Shown: positions 41,509-50,080 of the stretch, piece after piece
Position numbering within the stretch: position 1 is the first letter of the stretch
Layout of the letters: each line of letters opens with the position of its first letter
Assembly (NCBI GenBank): GCA_903954065.1
Contig: CAJBME010000164.1
Coordinates: 1 to 50,353, forward strand
Direction: 5' to 3'
Length of the DNA stretch: 50,353 nt
DNA from: an uncultured bacterium
GTDB lineage: Bacteria; Verrucomicrobiota; Verrucomicrobiia; Verrucomicrobiales; V1-33
Notes under the pieces: model-generated
What the model was told of the DNA's origin: nothing
The model's database searches: none
The model's input: the letters and a program-made list of their open reading frames with translations, nothing else
Made by a program: the position numbers and the translations under genes

Positions 41509-42897
41509 GTGAGCGACACCCCACTTTCAGATTCCACGCCTCCACCGGTGGCCCCAGCCCCCATCCGATCAACCCCACCCCCCATCGCAACCACCTCCCA
41601 GCCGAATCTGCCCGCCCCCGCGGCCGATGCTCCCGTGTCAGCCGAAGAAAGCAGCCGCCGCCCGGCGGACGGCGAGTCCGCGCCCGCTCCTGGCTCGCAT
41701 CCAGAAGCATTCGCCAAGAAAAAACGTCCGCGCCATCGCGGCGCCCGCGGACGCACGAAAAAATTCCCGCCCGGAGAAGGCCCCTCAGATCAGGAAGAAG
41801 AAGACGAACTGGATGAACCCGAAGAGGAATCCGCCGCCGCCGCTACCACCCACCCCGCGCCCGCATTAGAAAATCACACGCCTCCCAACGAGCCGGAAAA
41901 TAACACCCCAGCCACCACCCCACCCCCAGCCGAGGGCGCACCCGCGCCGCAGCCGCAGCCGCAACCGTCACTTCGACGCGATCCTCGCGACCCACGCGAG
42001 CCGCGCGAGCCGCGCGACCAAAGGGAACAGCGCGATCAACGCGAGCCCCGTCGCGAACAAAGACCCGGTGATCGTGGACCACGTCCAGACCCACGTCAGC
42101 CACGGCATGACCGGCCCGATCCACGCCCGCATCAACGGCCTGAACGGCCAGAGCGGCCAGAAAGAGCGGAACGTCAGGAACGGCCGGAAAGAGCAGAACG
42201 GCCGGAGCGCCCCGAAAGAACCGAGCGCTTTGAACGGCCGGAACGTGCGGACCGCACGCCCCTCGATACCCGTGAACTTTCAGAAAAAGCTTGGCAGTTG
42301 TTCTTCGGCGAGCTGCGCGAAGAAGGATTGGCTTTGATCGACGAAACAGATGCCGAAAAACTGAGTAATCGCTGCTTCAAGGTGGCCGAAATATTCATGC
42401 GCCAGCGCCAACGCCGCATCAATCAGCTCAGCAGCACCGGGACGACGCTCCACGAAGACCGGCGCCAAGCGGGCCCGCCTGAACCGCGCCTCCCTCTGCC
42501 CCCACGACCACGGCCAGAAATCCCCATCGAGCAACGCCTGCCCGATGACCCCGCCAAACTTTCCAAAGAAGAAACCGAGGCGCTCATCGAAGAAGCGCAA
42601 GAAGTCGCCGAGATGAAGGCCCAAGCCAGCCCGGAAGCGGAAGCGGCTGCAGAGACTACCCTTTCCTCTCCAGCTCCGGAGGTGGCTCATCCCTCTTCGT
42701 CTCCGTCTTCGGAGGCGACTCATCCATCACCAGCTCCGGCGGAGGAAGCCTCGTCCACGGCCACCACTCCGGCGCCGGCACCGGTCATTCTTGCTGAATC
42801 CATCGTTCCGGAAGTCACTGGAGCCTCCGACGCGACTACGGCTGAATCGGCCGCCCCCGAAACGCCCCCGGCGGACGGAAGCCATCCGCCCGCCTAA
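41509..42897 (+). CDS. Low-complexity polyampholyte protein with a short conserved core
   Basis: 462 residues from GTG 41509 (V-S-D-T-P-L-S-D). Residues 1-150 are Pro/Ala/Glu-rich with a basic patch K-K-K-R-P-R-H-R-G-A-R-G-R-T-K-K, then an acidic run, then about 100 residues of Arg/Glu/Asp/Pro repeats (R-E-P, R-D-Q, R-P-E, R-A-E). A folded-looking core follows, beginning D-T-R-E-L-S-E-K-A-W-Q-L-F-F-G-E-L and running to about F-M-R-Q-R-Q-R-R-I-N, with a Pro/Ala/Ser-rich tail. No membrane segment or signal is visible, so it is likely cytosolic; the basic, disordered make-up suggests RNA or nucleoid binding. Family unknown. The open frame extends upstream into the argS 5' region, but I see no support for it. 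Confidence 0.65.
   Translation: MSDTPLSDSTPPPVAPAPIRSTPPPIATTSQPNLPAPAADAPVSAEESSRRPADGESAPAPGSHPEAFAKKKRPRHRGARGRTKKFPPGEGPSDQEEEDELDEPEEESAAAATTHPAPALENHTPPNEPENNTPATTPPPAEGAPAPQPQPQPSLRRDPRDPREPREPRDQREQRDQREPRREQRPGDRGPRPDPRQPRHDRPDPRPHQRPERPERPERAERQERPERAERPERPERTERFERPERADRTPLDTRELSEKAWQLFFGELREEGLALIDETDAEKLSNRCFKVAEIFMRQRQRRINQLSSTGTTLHEDRRQAGPPEPRLPLPPRPRPEIPIEQRLPDDPAKLSKEETEALIEEAQEVAEMKAQASPEAEAAAETTLSSPAPEVAHPSSSPSSEATHPSPAPAEEASSTATTPAPAPVILAESIVPEVTGASDATTAESAAPETPPADGSHPPA
42135..42252 (+). repeat. In-frame tandem codon repeats (R-P-E / R-A-E)
   Basis: Imperfect 9-12-base repeats of the form CGGCCNGAR encode about a dozen Arg-Pro-Glu, Arg-Ala-Glu and Arg-Gln-Glu triplets. 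A related block with Arg-Glu-Pro and Arg-Asp-Gln lies just before at about 41978-42060. Length variation between strains would be expected. Confidence 0.7.
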
Positions 42898-42957
42898 AAC
42901 GGCGAGGCCGGCATTTTCTCCCTCGCGCCTGTGATGACGATCCCGCATGATCAGGAC

Positions 42958-43647
42958 ATGATGTTGAAGCGACGACGTTTTATCCTTGGCGCCTCGGCCG
43001 GCCTCGGGGCGGCCTTGCTCCCCGGCTTAGCCTTGGGGACCGGAAATCCCGCACCACGGCTCCCGGCCCCAGCCGAGCCCCCCATTCCAGCAGATCCCAT
43101 GGATTTCTGGAAAGGACTCTGGCTGCAACAAGACAGCGGCGGCGTCATGGAGTTCCGCCCGGATGGCCGCATCATCGGCGTCCCGATCGGGGGCAGCTTC
43201 AAACTCGTCGCCCCCGATTGGATTCACCTCACCAGTGGCACTGACGTTCTTGAGTGCCGGTGGAAAAACCGCAGCGCTGATGTCGTCCATCTGGCCCGGT
43301 TCATCGACGGAGTCGAAGACACCATCGAACTATTGCGCCTGCGCCCGACGACCTTCAATCTGCGCAAGTGGCAGGGAAAATGTGTCATTCGCGAACTGAT
43401 GGCCGGCGACAAGCGCGCCACCAACCGCTCGGTCATCGTCGACCCCAAAACCGGTCATTTCCGCAATACGGAAGGCGGCTTCTATCTTCGGCTCAGCGAA
43501 GGCGCGCGCGGCGCCGTGCTCGGTTACGCTCCCGGGCTCGACACCCAAACGACGGAAGTGCAGCTGCTGAGCGCAGGACGGCATCTCGTCGTCTTCGACC
43601 GCTTGGAAAAACCACGTCTTTTTGCCAGTTGTCTTTTCGTCGAGTAG
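42958..43647 (+). CDS. Tat-exported protein of unknown function
   Basis: 229 residues from ATG 42958; ATG 42934, GTG 42931 and ATG 42961 are alternatives in the same frame. The N-terminus is a Tat-type signal K-R-R-R-F-I-L-G-A-S-A-G with a hydrophobic core ending near A-L-G. The mature part begins with a Pro-rich linker and then a beta-rich domain with F-W-K-G-L-W-L-Q, D-G-R-I-I-G-V-P and W-I-H-L-T, which looks like a lipocalin-like or META-type small barrel. I do not recognise a family. The SOUL lipoprotein gene follows 58 bases later. Confidence 0.7.
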   Translation: MMLKRRRFILGASAGLGAALLPGLALGTGNPAPRLPAPAEPPIPADPMDFWKGLWLQQDSGGVMEFRPDGRIIGVPIGGSFKLVAPDWIHLTSGTDVLECRWKNRSADVVHLARFIDGVEDTIELLRLRPTTFNLRKWQGKCVIRELMAGDKRATNRSVIVDPKTGHFRNTEGGFYLRLSEGARGAVLGYAPGLDTQTTEVQLLSAGRHLVVFDRLEKPRLFASCLFVE

Positions 43648-43669
43648 ATTTTCTTCTACCATCCGTGGT

Positions 43670-43698
43670 TTGCAGAATCCGTACGCGGGCGTTATTAC
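43670..43698 (+). promoter_or_regulatory. Candidate sigma-70 promoter of the SOUL lipoprotein gene
   Basis: TTGCAG (43670-43675) and TATTAC (43693-43698) are separated by 17 bases. Transcription would begin about at the start codon (43706), so the message would be leaderless. It is a match by eye to the E. coli consensus. Confidence 0.3.
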
Positions 43699-43705
43699 TA
43701 CACTT

Positions 43706-44314
43706 ATGAAAATGCGCCTTGCCCTCTCTGCCGGCGCGGTCCTCGGGATCGCGTTTGTCGTTGCTGCCTGTACAACGTCTCGAGCAGGTTACGAAACAGC
43801 GGCCTACTCAGTTCTTTCGTCGAAAGATAAGTTTGAGGTCCGGGATTATCCTGAGCTCAAGGTGGTATCGACGGCGATGGATCCGGCCTCGAAAGAACGC
43901 GACGGGCGATTCATGAAGCTTTTCCGGTATATTGACGGCGAGAATGCGGCTTCGCAAAAAGTAGCGATGACCACGCCGGTTTTCATGACTCCTGGATCGA
44001 GTCAGGCCGCCGGAGCGGGCACTGGTGAAAAGATGAATTTTGTGGTTCCCACCGAGGTAGCGGTGGCTGGAGCGCCAGCGCCGAAAGCGGAGGATGTCAT
44101 TTTGGAGACGATGCCGGCGCAGCGGGTGGCGGTCGTTCGGTTCTCTGGCAGCTCCAACCCGGCGCTGGAAAAAGAAAAGCTGGCCGAGTTGCGGTCATGG
44201 ATGGAGCAGGAAAAACTGACGGCCGCGGGCGAGCCATTTACGGCCTACTACGATCCACCGTGGACACCCGGACCGCTGCGGCGCAATGAAGTGCTAGTCC
44301 CCGTGAAGAAATAA
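43706..44314 (+). CDS. SOUL-family heme-binding-like lipoprotein
   Basis: 202 residues, ATG start. The lipoprotein signal ends in V-V-A-A-C (lipobox, Cys22). The mature part matches the SOUL/HBP family: Y-S-V-L-S-S-K-D-K-F-E-V-R-D-Y-P, the signature V-A-M-T-T-P-V, K-M-N-F-V-V-P and the closing Y-D-P-P-W-T-P-G-P-L-R-R-N-E-V. In animals and plants these proteins bind heme or tetrapyrroles; the bacterial role is unclear. Here it would sit lipid-anchored in the envelope. The glycosidase-like gene follows closely on the same strand. Confidence 0.9.
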   Translation: MKMRLALSAGAVLGIAFVVAACTTSRAGYETAAYSVLSSKDKFEVRDYPELKVVSTAMDPASKERDGRFMKLFRYIDGENAASQKVAMTTPVFMTPGSSQAAGAGTGEKMNFVVPTEVAVAGAPAPKAEDVILETMPAQRVAVVRFSGSSNPALEKEKLAELRSWMEQEKLTAAGEPFTAYYDPPWTPGPLRRNEVLVPVKK

Positions 44315-44340
44315 CCACCGTGGTGGACAGAAACGAAGAG

Positions 44341-45864
44341 ATGGCGACGCTTACACTTGTGATGCCATCCGCTGCCTCCATTTCCATTTCCCGCCGCCGC
44401 TGGCTCCACACCACCGCCGCGACGGCGGCCGGCACGCTGCTGAGCCCGCTGGCCCAAGCCGCCCCTCGCCCCGGCTCGCTCCCACGTGAATTTCGCGCGG
44501 CGTGGATGGCCACTGTCTTTAATCTCGACTGGCCCGCCAGTCCGGGATTGTCCCCTGCACAGCAGCAGGCACAACTGGTCGCCCAACTTGACGCCGCAGC
44601 CCGGCTTCACTTGAACGCGTTGATTTTTCAAGTGCGGCCCTCAGGAGATGCTGTCTACCCATCCTCGCTCGAGCCTTGGAGCGGATTTATCAGCGGAGCC
44701 ACTGGCCGCTCGCCGGGATATGACCCGCTCAAATTTGCCGTGACCGAGGCGCATCGACGCGGCCTCGAGCTTCACGCTTGGTTCAATCCATTTCGCGCGC
44801 GGGCCAGCAAATCACACGGTCCCGCCGGCAACCATCTGGCCACCCGCCATCCGGAATGGACGCGATCATACGGCGGCGGACTGTGGTTCGACCCCGGTGA
44901 ACCAGGCGTGCGCCAGCATACCATCCGCGTCATCGCCGATGTCGCCCAACGCTATGCGGTCGATGGCATTCACATCGATGATTATTTTTACCCTTACCCT
45001 CCGAAGGGAACCTCGGGCATGGGGGCCAGTCCTTTTCCCGACGACGCCACCTACGCACGCTACGGCCGCGGCCGCGACCGGGCCGCCTGGCGACGATCAA
45101 ATGTGAACGCATTTGTCTCGGAAATGTACACCGCCGTGAAAAAGATCCGCCCGTCAGCCAAGGTCGGCATCAGCCCGTTTGGCATTTGGCGTCCGGGCGT
45201 GCCCACCTCTATCAAAGGGAAGCTTGATAGCTATGAACACCTAGGGGCCGACGCCCGCACCTGGCTGGCCAGCGGATGGTGCGATTACCTTTCGCCGCAA
45301 CTCTACTGGTCCATCAATCCCCCAGACCAAAGCTTCGCCACCCTACTGCCATGGTGGCATCAACAAAATCGCAGCGGCCGCCACCTCTGGCCCGGCATGG
45401 CCATTGACCGCATTGGCCCTCAGCGTCCGGCCCGGGAAATCATCAATCAACTCGCCCTGACCCGGGAATCCGCGCCGCGAGGACGCGCTGGAGCATGCCA
45501 TTGGGCCCTCAAGGGACTCCGTCAAAACCGCGGAGGCATCCAAGAGGCACTGCTGACCGGCCCCTACGCGAGCCGGGCGGCCGTGCCCGCCAGTCCGTGG
45601 CTGGGTGCCGCCATCCCCGAACCACCGCGCGCCATCTGCGAAGGCGGAATCCTTCGCATCATCCCGGCCGCCGACACCCGCTGGATCGCCGTACAAACAT
45701 GGGATGAACTCGAATGGCAGTTGGCCGCACTGTTGCCTCCCGACATGGACAGCCCCATGGCAACCATCGAATCACGCGTTCCTGACAACGCCCGGCGGCT
45801 CGCCCTGCGCACCCTGTCCGCTAGCGGCCTCGAAAGCGAGGCGCTGATGGTAGAGATTGCCTGA
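44341..45864 (+). CDS. Exported GHL10-like glycoside hydrolase (DUF187)
   Basis: 507 residues from ATG 44341; GTG 44320 and ATG 44362 are alternatives. The N-terminus carries a twin-arginine-like R-R-R-W-L followed by a hydrophobic stretch ending A-Q-A. The core is a TIM barrel of the GHL10 group: R-E-F-R-A-A-W-M-A-T-V, N-A-L-I-F-Q-V-R-P-S-G-D-A, H-A-W-F-N-P-F-R and V-D-G-I-H-I-D-D-Y-F-Y-P-Y-P with the paired acidic residues, then a short beta-rich end. Relatives act on glycans and some deglycosylate denuded peptidoglycan; the substrate here is not known. It follows the SOUL lipoprotein gene with at most 26 bases between them. Confidence 0.88.
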   Translation: MATLTLVMPSAASISISRRRWLHTTAATAAGTLLSPLAQAAPRPGSLPREFRAAWMATVFNLDWPASPGLSPAQQQAQLVAQLDAAARLHLNALIFQVRPSGDAVYPSSLEPWSGFISGATGRSPGYDPLKFAVTEAHRRGLELHAWFNPFRARASKSHGPAGNHLATRHPEWTRSYGGGLWFDPGEPGVRQHTIRVIADVAQRYAVDGIHIDDYFYPYPPKGTSGMGASPFPDDATYARYGRGRDRAAWRRSNVNAFVSEMYTAVKKIRPSAKVGISPFGIWRPGVPTSIKGKLDSYEHLGADARTWLASGWCDYLSPQLYWSINPPDQSFATLLPWWHQQNRSGRHLWPGMAIDRIGPQRPAREIINQLALTRESAPRGRAGACHWALKGLRQNRGGIQEALLTGPYASRAAVPASPWLGAAIPEPPRAICEGGILRIIPAADTRWIAVQTWDELEWQLAALLPPDMDSPMATIESRVPDNARRLALRTLSASGLESEALMVEIA

Positions 45865-45885
45865 AGGGACGACTCCCTCCACGCC

Positions 45886-46425
45886 CTAAGACGCGGGGCG
45901 GGAAGCCATCGCTTCCGCTCGCGCCAGAAGCCACAGGAAATCGGACAGGCGATTGAGGTGGCGAACCAGCACCGCATTCGGCTCCCCGGCCTGCAGCACA
46001 GCCCGCTCGGCACGGCGACATACGGTCCGAGCGAGATCGAGGGCCGCCCCACACGGAGTCGTCTCCGCCCCCGGAGTAGCCCACCCCTGAAACCGCGTAT
46101 TGAGCTCGGTTTCCAAGGCGGCGCTTTCCGCGGTCAGTGCCTCGACCGTTTCGGCCGTGAGCCGGGCGTAACCGGCCGCCATGTACCGCTCCCGGTCTTC
46201 CGGGGCCGTCGCAAGCTCGCCCATCAAACCGATGAGCTCCGCTTGGCGCGCCGCGAGCGCGGACGTAATCCGATCGCGAGTGCTAAACACGCGGGCCAGC
46301 CCGAGCGCCGCATTCAACTCGTCGACCTCACCGTAGGAGGCCACCGAGGGATGCGTTTTCGGCACGCGACGGGCGAACATCAAATCCGTCTCGCCGTCAT
46401 CGCCGCGTTTGGTAGTAATGGACAT
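45886..46425 (-). CDS. Cob(I)alamin adenosyltransferase, PduO type
   Basis: 179 residues. Transfers the adenosyl group from ATP to cob(I)alamin to make adenosylcobalamin. The N-terminal ATP-binding motif T-T-K-R-G-D-D-G-E-T-D-L corresponds to T-K-x-G-D-x-G-x-T, followed by Y-G-E-V-D-E-L-N-A-A-L-G. The C-terminal helices contain C-R-R-A-E-R and the family end R-L-S-D-F-L-W-L-L-A-R. All are typical of PduO five-helix enzymes. No other B12 gene is in the window, so it may serve salvaged cobamide for an enzyme elsewhere. Confidence 0.92.
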   Translation of the reverse strand: MSITTKRGDDGETDLMFARRVPKTHPSVASYGEVDELNAALGLARVFSTRDRITSALAARQAELIGLMGELATAPEDRERYMAAGYARLTAETVEALTAESAALETELNTRFQGWATPGAETTPCGAALDLARTVCRRAERAVLQAGEPNAVLVRHLNRLSDFLWLLARAEAMASRPAS

Positions 46426-46444
46426 TAGGTCGTGGCGCAGGTGA

Positions 46445-46816
46445 TTACTCCTTCGTCCAGAAATCTATCACGAAAGGTTTTTCCAAAATCGGTTTAAGGA
46501 TTTCCACGAACTTTTGGTGCTCGGGATGTGGAAGATAAACGGCGCGATCAGCTTCGGACTTAAAGGTGACGATGAAGCAATGCGTAAAGCCATCGGCCAA
46601 TTTCTCTGGACTATTGTCTGTTCCCCACTCTAAGGCTGCGATTTCTGGGATACTGGTTTTGAGCGCCAGAAAGGCGGTCTCCACTTTTTTAATATGCGCA
46701 GCGTCCGCCCCGTCCTTGAATTTGAAACAAACAACGTGGCGGAGTACAGGGGCAGCAGAAACAGTGGACATAGCAAAAACGCAAGCAGTCAGGGTGGAAA
46801 AGAAAAGACTCTTCAT
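46445..46816 (-). CDS. Exported Dabb (stress-responsive dimeric alpha/beta-barrel) protein
   Basis: 123 residues with a signal peptide (about 1-22, ending V-S-A-A). The mature part is one Dabb domain: L-R-H-V-V-C-F-K-F-K-D-G at the first strand, F-T-H-C-F-I-V-T-F-K-S-E-A-D-R in the middle and Y-L-P-H-P-E-H-Q-K-F-V near the end, a normal length for the family. The activity is unknown; members form small ferredoxin-like dimers. Signal-bearing versions are common in this phylum. The L,D-transpeptidase gene lies 20 bases upstream on the same strand. Confidence 0.88.
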   Translation of the reverse strand: MKSLFFSTLTACVFAMSTVSAAPVLRHVVCFKFKDGADAAHIKKVETAFLALKTSIPEIAALEWGTDNSPEKLADGFTHCFIVTFKSEADRAVYLPHPEHQKFVEILKPILEKPFVIDFWTKE

Positions 46817-46836
46817 GGTAAACTACCGTCAACGGT

Positions 46837-47655
46837 TCAGCCCGGTTTGTCACTGCTGATTTGACCCTCGACAACAGGGCCCGTCGCCGCCTCCGAGGAA
46901 GCTTCATCACGAAATCCATACCGCCGGTTCACCACGAAAACACGAGGCGGCCGCTTCCTGCGCTCAAAAAAATCATACCCTTCAGCAAGGTTCTGCCAGA
47001 ATCCAATACTGGGGTGACCAGTCGCCCGAGACAAACGTGCAGGCGTCGGACGAAACGGAAACAGATGAAGTTCAACGGCCGACTGCCCCGCGCGCAAAGC
47101 CGCTTCCACCAGTAGGTAAATCTCCTCTATACTCTCGTCCGTGACCGCCAGACAGCCGATCGACGACTCCCCTCCATGCACCATGATAAAACTCCCCGTG
47201 CGGCCCAAAGCGGAGTCAAAAGCATTCGGATAGCCCACATTAAAGGCAAGGTGGTACGCGCTCCGAGGATTCAGCTGCCCCAAGCCCACCGCATAAAACC
47301 CCTCGGGTGACTGCAAATCTCCTTCCTTCAACTTGGGTCCCAAGGACCCCGGCCCCCAACTGGCCGTGCGATAGGTCCGAAAATGCTCAAAGGCTTGCCC
47401 CGGCCCCGGCTCCAGCCAGACCTCGATCTCAAAAGATTCTTTAAAGCTCCGCAGAAAAACGGATGCTCCAACCGTAAGCCCGCGGGCCTGCACCGCCGCC
47501 TGCAGCGAAGGAAGAACCCGACGACGCACCTCCACGACACGATCGCTCACCTGAACCGTAGCGGCATCACATTTCATAAGACGGCTAGCCATCCACCCGA
47601 CGCCCAAGGCGAGCAAGCAACCAACCACAGAAAAAGAAGATCGCCCGCGAGCCAT
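46837..47655 (-). CDS. L,D-transpeptidase family protein (YafK-like)
   Basis: 272 residues with one N-terminal hydrophobic segment (about 9-26), so the enzyme faces the periplasm. The YkuD catalytic site reads I-M-V-H-G-G-E-S-S-I-G-C (His160, Cys168) followed by L-A-V-T-D-E, which matches the YafK type rather than the ErfK type. Upstream strands include E-V-W-L and the P-K-L-K-E-G-D-L-Q-S-P-E-G-F-Y approach loop. Relatives form meso-DAP cross-links or release lipoprotein from peptidoglycan. It heads a two-gene minus-strand pair with the Dabb gene. Confidence 0.88.
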   Translation of the reverse strand: MARGRSSFSVVGCLLALGVGWMASRLMKCDAATVQVSDRVVEVRRRVLPSLQAAVQARGLTVGASVFLRSFKESFEIEVWLEPGPGQAFEHFRTYRTASWGPGSLGPKLKEGDLQSPEGFYAVGLGQLNPRSAYHLAFNVGYPNAFDSALGRTGSFIMVHGGESSIGCLAVTDESIEEIYLLVEAALRAGQSAVELHLFPFRPTPARLSRATGHPSIGFWQNLAEGYDFFERRKRPPRVFVVNRRYGFRDEASSEAATGPVVEGQISSDKPG

Positions 47656-47737
47656 TCCCGCACGGTCTGGCCCGCACCAAGGCCACAGTCAAGCCTACGC
47701 TTGCCGGCACCCGTATTTTTCGACACCATGACTCCGT

Positions 47738-48757
47738 ATGTCCTGCTTCCATCTTCTCCGCATCACCCTCATGCTCGCCAGCAGTCTGTTTCTCCCCCCA
47801 CTGCCATCAGCCACCGGCACGCCGCCTCCCTCCATGAGCACCACTCACGATGAGGCATCCAAAAAAGTCACCGTCCTCATCGATGGCGCAGTCCTGACCG
47901 AAATTCGATACAACACATTCGCCAAACCAGTTCTCTGGCCGATCCACGGCCCCGGTGGCATCCCGCTCACTCGCGACTGGCCCATGAAAACGGACACCCC
48001 CGGCGATGACCAGGACCATCCCCACCATAAGTCTCTGTGGTTTACTCATGGAGACGTGAATGGAATCGATTTCTGGAAGGAGGCACCGGACGCAGGAAAG
48101 GTCATCACCTCGAGCCCTCCTCGCCTGACCTTGGACGACGCCAGCCGCGCCGTCGTCGAGTTGGCTAACGAGTGGCAAGCAGCCGATGGCCGCATCATAT
48201 GCTCCGACACGACGGTCATCCGCTGCAGCGCCGTCCCCACCGGGACCAGTGGCCCGTTCGCCCACTTCATCGACTACGAAGTCACCATCAAAGCAACCCA
48301 TGGCGAGGTCGTTTTCGGCGATACCAAAGAAGGAACGATGGCCATCCGGACGCGCCCCGAATGGAACGTCGAACGCAAGAATCCGCTCGCCGCCGGAACA
48401 TCACGAAATAGTGAAGGCCTCACCGGAAGTGCCCTCTGGGGCGCCAAAGCCGCCTGGGTCGACTACCAAGCCCCAGTCAATAAAGAGATCATGGGCATCG
48501 CCGTCTTCGACCATTCCTCCAACCTCCGCCATCCCACCACGTGGCACGCTCGAGACTACGGCCTGGTCGCAGCCAATCCTTTTGGACTTCATGACTTCTC
48601 GAAAAAAAATCCTCAGGGCGCCGGTAAATTTACCCTCCAAGCCGGTGCAACGCAGACATGGAAATACGGATTCTTTTTGTACAAAGGCATCCTTACACCC
48701 ACTCAGATCAACGCCGCGTGGACCACTTGGACCGCCCTGCCTTCCAAGGCAAAATAA
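47738..48757 (+). CDS. Exported PmoA-family protein (DUF6807)
   Basis: 339 residues with an N-terminal signal peptide (start ATG 47738; ATG 47771 possible). The family fingerprint is present: Y-N-T-F-A-K-P-V-L-W-P-I, T-R-D-W-P and D-H-P-H-H-K-S-L-W-F (Asp93, His94, His96, His97), then V-N-G-I-D-F-W. The name comes from a resemblance to methane monooxygenase subunits, but such proteins are frequent in heterotrophs and sit with sugar-acid and oxidoreductase genes; an actual methane role is unlikely here. The His cluster suggests a metal site. It would act in the periplasm. Confidence 0.85.
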   Translation: MSCFHLLRITLMLASSLFLPPLPSATGTPPPSMSTTHDEASKKVTVLIDGAVLTEIRYNTFAKPVLWPIHGPGGIPLTRDWPMKTDTPGDDQDHPHHKSLWFTHGDVNGIDFWKEAPDAGKVITSSPPRLTLDDASRAVVELANEWQAADGRIICSDTTVIRCSAVPTGTSGPFAHFIDYEVTIKATHGEVVFGDTKEGTMAIRTRPEWNVERKNPLAAGTSRNSEGLTGSALWGAKAAWVDYQAPVNKEIMGIAVFDHSSNLRHPTTWHARDYGLVAANPFGLHDFSKKNPQGAGKFTLQAGATQTWKYGFFLYKGILTPTQINAAWTTWTALPSKAK

Positions 48758-48899
48758 AGGAGCCACACAGCACCGAAACATCCACCGGACCGCGCGCGCC
48801 CCTGTTCCGTCTTCCGCGCCGTCCTTTGGGACTAAATTCAAGGGAACGGGGAGAAAAGCCTTTCATTTTCGATAAAAACACTGCGGATGTGATTTAATA

Positions 48900-48929
48900 T
48901 TGCGAAGAGAAATCTTTCTGTGCTATAAT
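48900..48929 (+). promoter_or_regulatory. Sigma-70-like promoter
   Basis: TTGCGA (48900-48905) and a perfect TATAAT (48924-48929) lie 18 bases apart in an AT-rich stretch, 36 bases before the GTG start of the next gene. It is the best promoter match by eye in the window. Confidence 0.6.
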
Positions 48930-48964
48930 TTCCATATTATAGAGCTCTCTTCCCTCATCCTACT

Positions 48965-50008
48965 GTGATTCTTCGCTTCCTATTTCTTCTCTGCGGTTTC
49001 TGCAGTCTCGTTCACGCCGCCGGCGGCATCGAGACGCGCCTCGACGGCATTCCTCCCCAGTCCTCCATGGCGACCTCCCGCCAAGTGCTCACCCAAGAGG
49101 AAATTCAGAGCGCTTTGGATCGAAAAGGTCCGCTACTGGACCTCGTTTCCCGGCTGGAAAGCACTATTTCCAGTGGCCAGTCGTCGGACTTTGACTCTTT
49201 CCTCAAAGCCGACTGGCTGCTGGACTCGATCACTCGTCCGGTTCAAGCCCCATTGCTGAGCGGTTTCAAGGAAATCGAAGCCGCTTTTGAGCAAGGAACC
49301 CGCACTTCTTGGTCACAGCGCAGTCTCGCGGCCGATTATTTGGGTCACCATTTTCGCTTTCTCAGGGTTCACACTCTCGGAGGACGTTCCGGCTTATTGT
49401 TTCGCTCGGTCGGCGTCCAAGGTCGACTGAATTTTTGCCTTTTCACTGTGGCGGTGGGGCCTGATGGCTCACTGGGAGCAGATGATTTATACGTTCTGGG
49501 CATGAGCGAATGGGTCAGCGACACGCTGCGCCGCGGCTTTCTGACGCTCATCGAATCACTGCGACCACGCGGCGAAGCCGGTCGGCGCGCGAGTTTGTAC
49601 ATCGAAGCACTGCCTCAGATCACCGCAGTCTATGCGGCCGCCCGGAATCAGGACCACGCCATGGTACTGCGACTTTCCGACTTACTTCCCCCTGAACTAA
49701 AACAAGACCGACAAATTTTGCTGACCCGCTTGGAAGCCGCCGAGCACGCCTCCCTTCAGGAGAGAACCCGCGTTTTCACGGAATGGCAGGCCCTCCATCC
49801 AGATCCACAACAATTACCCCTGAAATGGGCTGACTTTCAACTCGCCACCGGGCATTTTGACGAAGCACGGGCCGTTTTATCACAGCTCAATGAACGGCTG
49901 GGCGGTGATTCCCATCTTATGTTGCGTTTGGGAGAGATCAAAATGCTGGCCCGCCATCACGCCGCCGGACTCAGATTAGGCAACCGCGACACTCCCGCCG
50001 CACTTTAA
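48965..50008 (+). CDS. Exported TPR-like protein of unknown function
   Basis: 347 residues with a signal peptide (about 1-18, V-H-A-A), starting at GTG 48965. The first half is mixed alpha/beta with an S-Q-R-S-L-A-A-D-Y-L-G-H-H-F-R-F-L strand-helix; the second half is helical with TPR-like spacing (L-P-L-K-W-A-D-F-Q-L-A-T-G-H-F-D-E-A-R-A-V-L). The chain stops soon after with an odd basic tail, G-N-R-D-T-P-A-A-L, about 70 bases before the REP-like cluster. A TPR array would normally continue, so C-terminal truncation is possible. No family recognised. A good promoter lies upstream. Confidence 0.75.
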   Translation: MILRFLFLLCGFCSLVHAAGGIETRLDGIPPQSSMATSRQVLTQEEIQSALDRKGPLLDLVSRLESTISSGQSSDFDSFLKADWLLDSITRPVQAPLLSGFKEIEAAFEQGTRTSWSQRSLAADYLGHHFRFLRVHTLGGRSGLLFRSVGVQGRLNFCLFTVAVGPDGSLGADDLYVLGMSEWVSDTLRRGFLTLIESLRPRGEAGRRASLYIEALPQITAVYAAARNQDHAMVLRLSDLLPPELKQDRQILLTRLEAAEHASLQERTRVFTEWQALHPDPQQLPLKWADFQLATGHFDEARAVLSQLNERLGGDSHLMLRLGEIKMLARHHAAGLRLGNRDTPAAL

Positions 50009-50080
50009 AGAAAGGGAAACCAAAGCAGTACAGCCATTGGGCCCCTGGTCACATCCTTCAAGATTCGGATACGAAAAAAC

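Noticed and set aside
47738..48757. Methane oxidation gene
   Set aside because: The PmoA-family name is based on a resemblance. The signal peptide, the DHPHH motif and the lack of pmoB or pmoC nearby fit a DUF6807 sugar-related protein instead.
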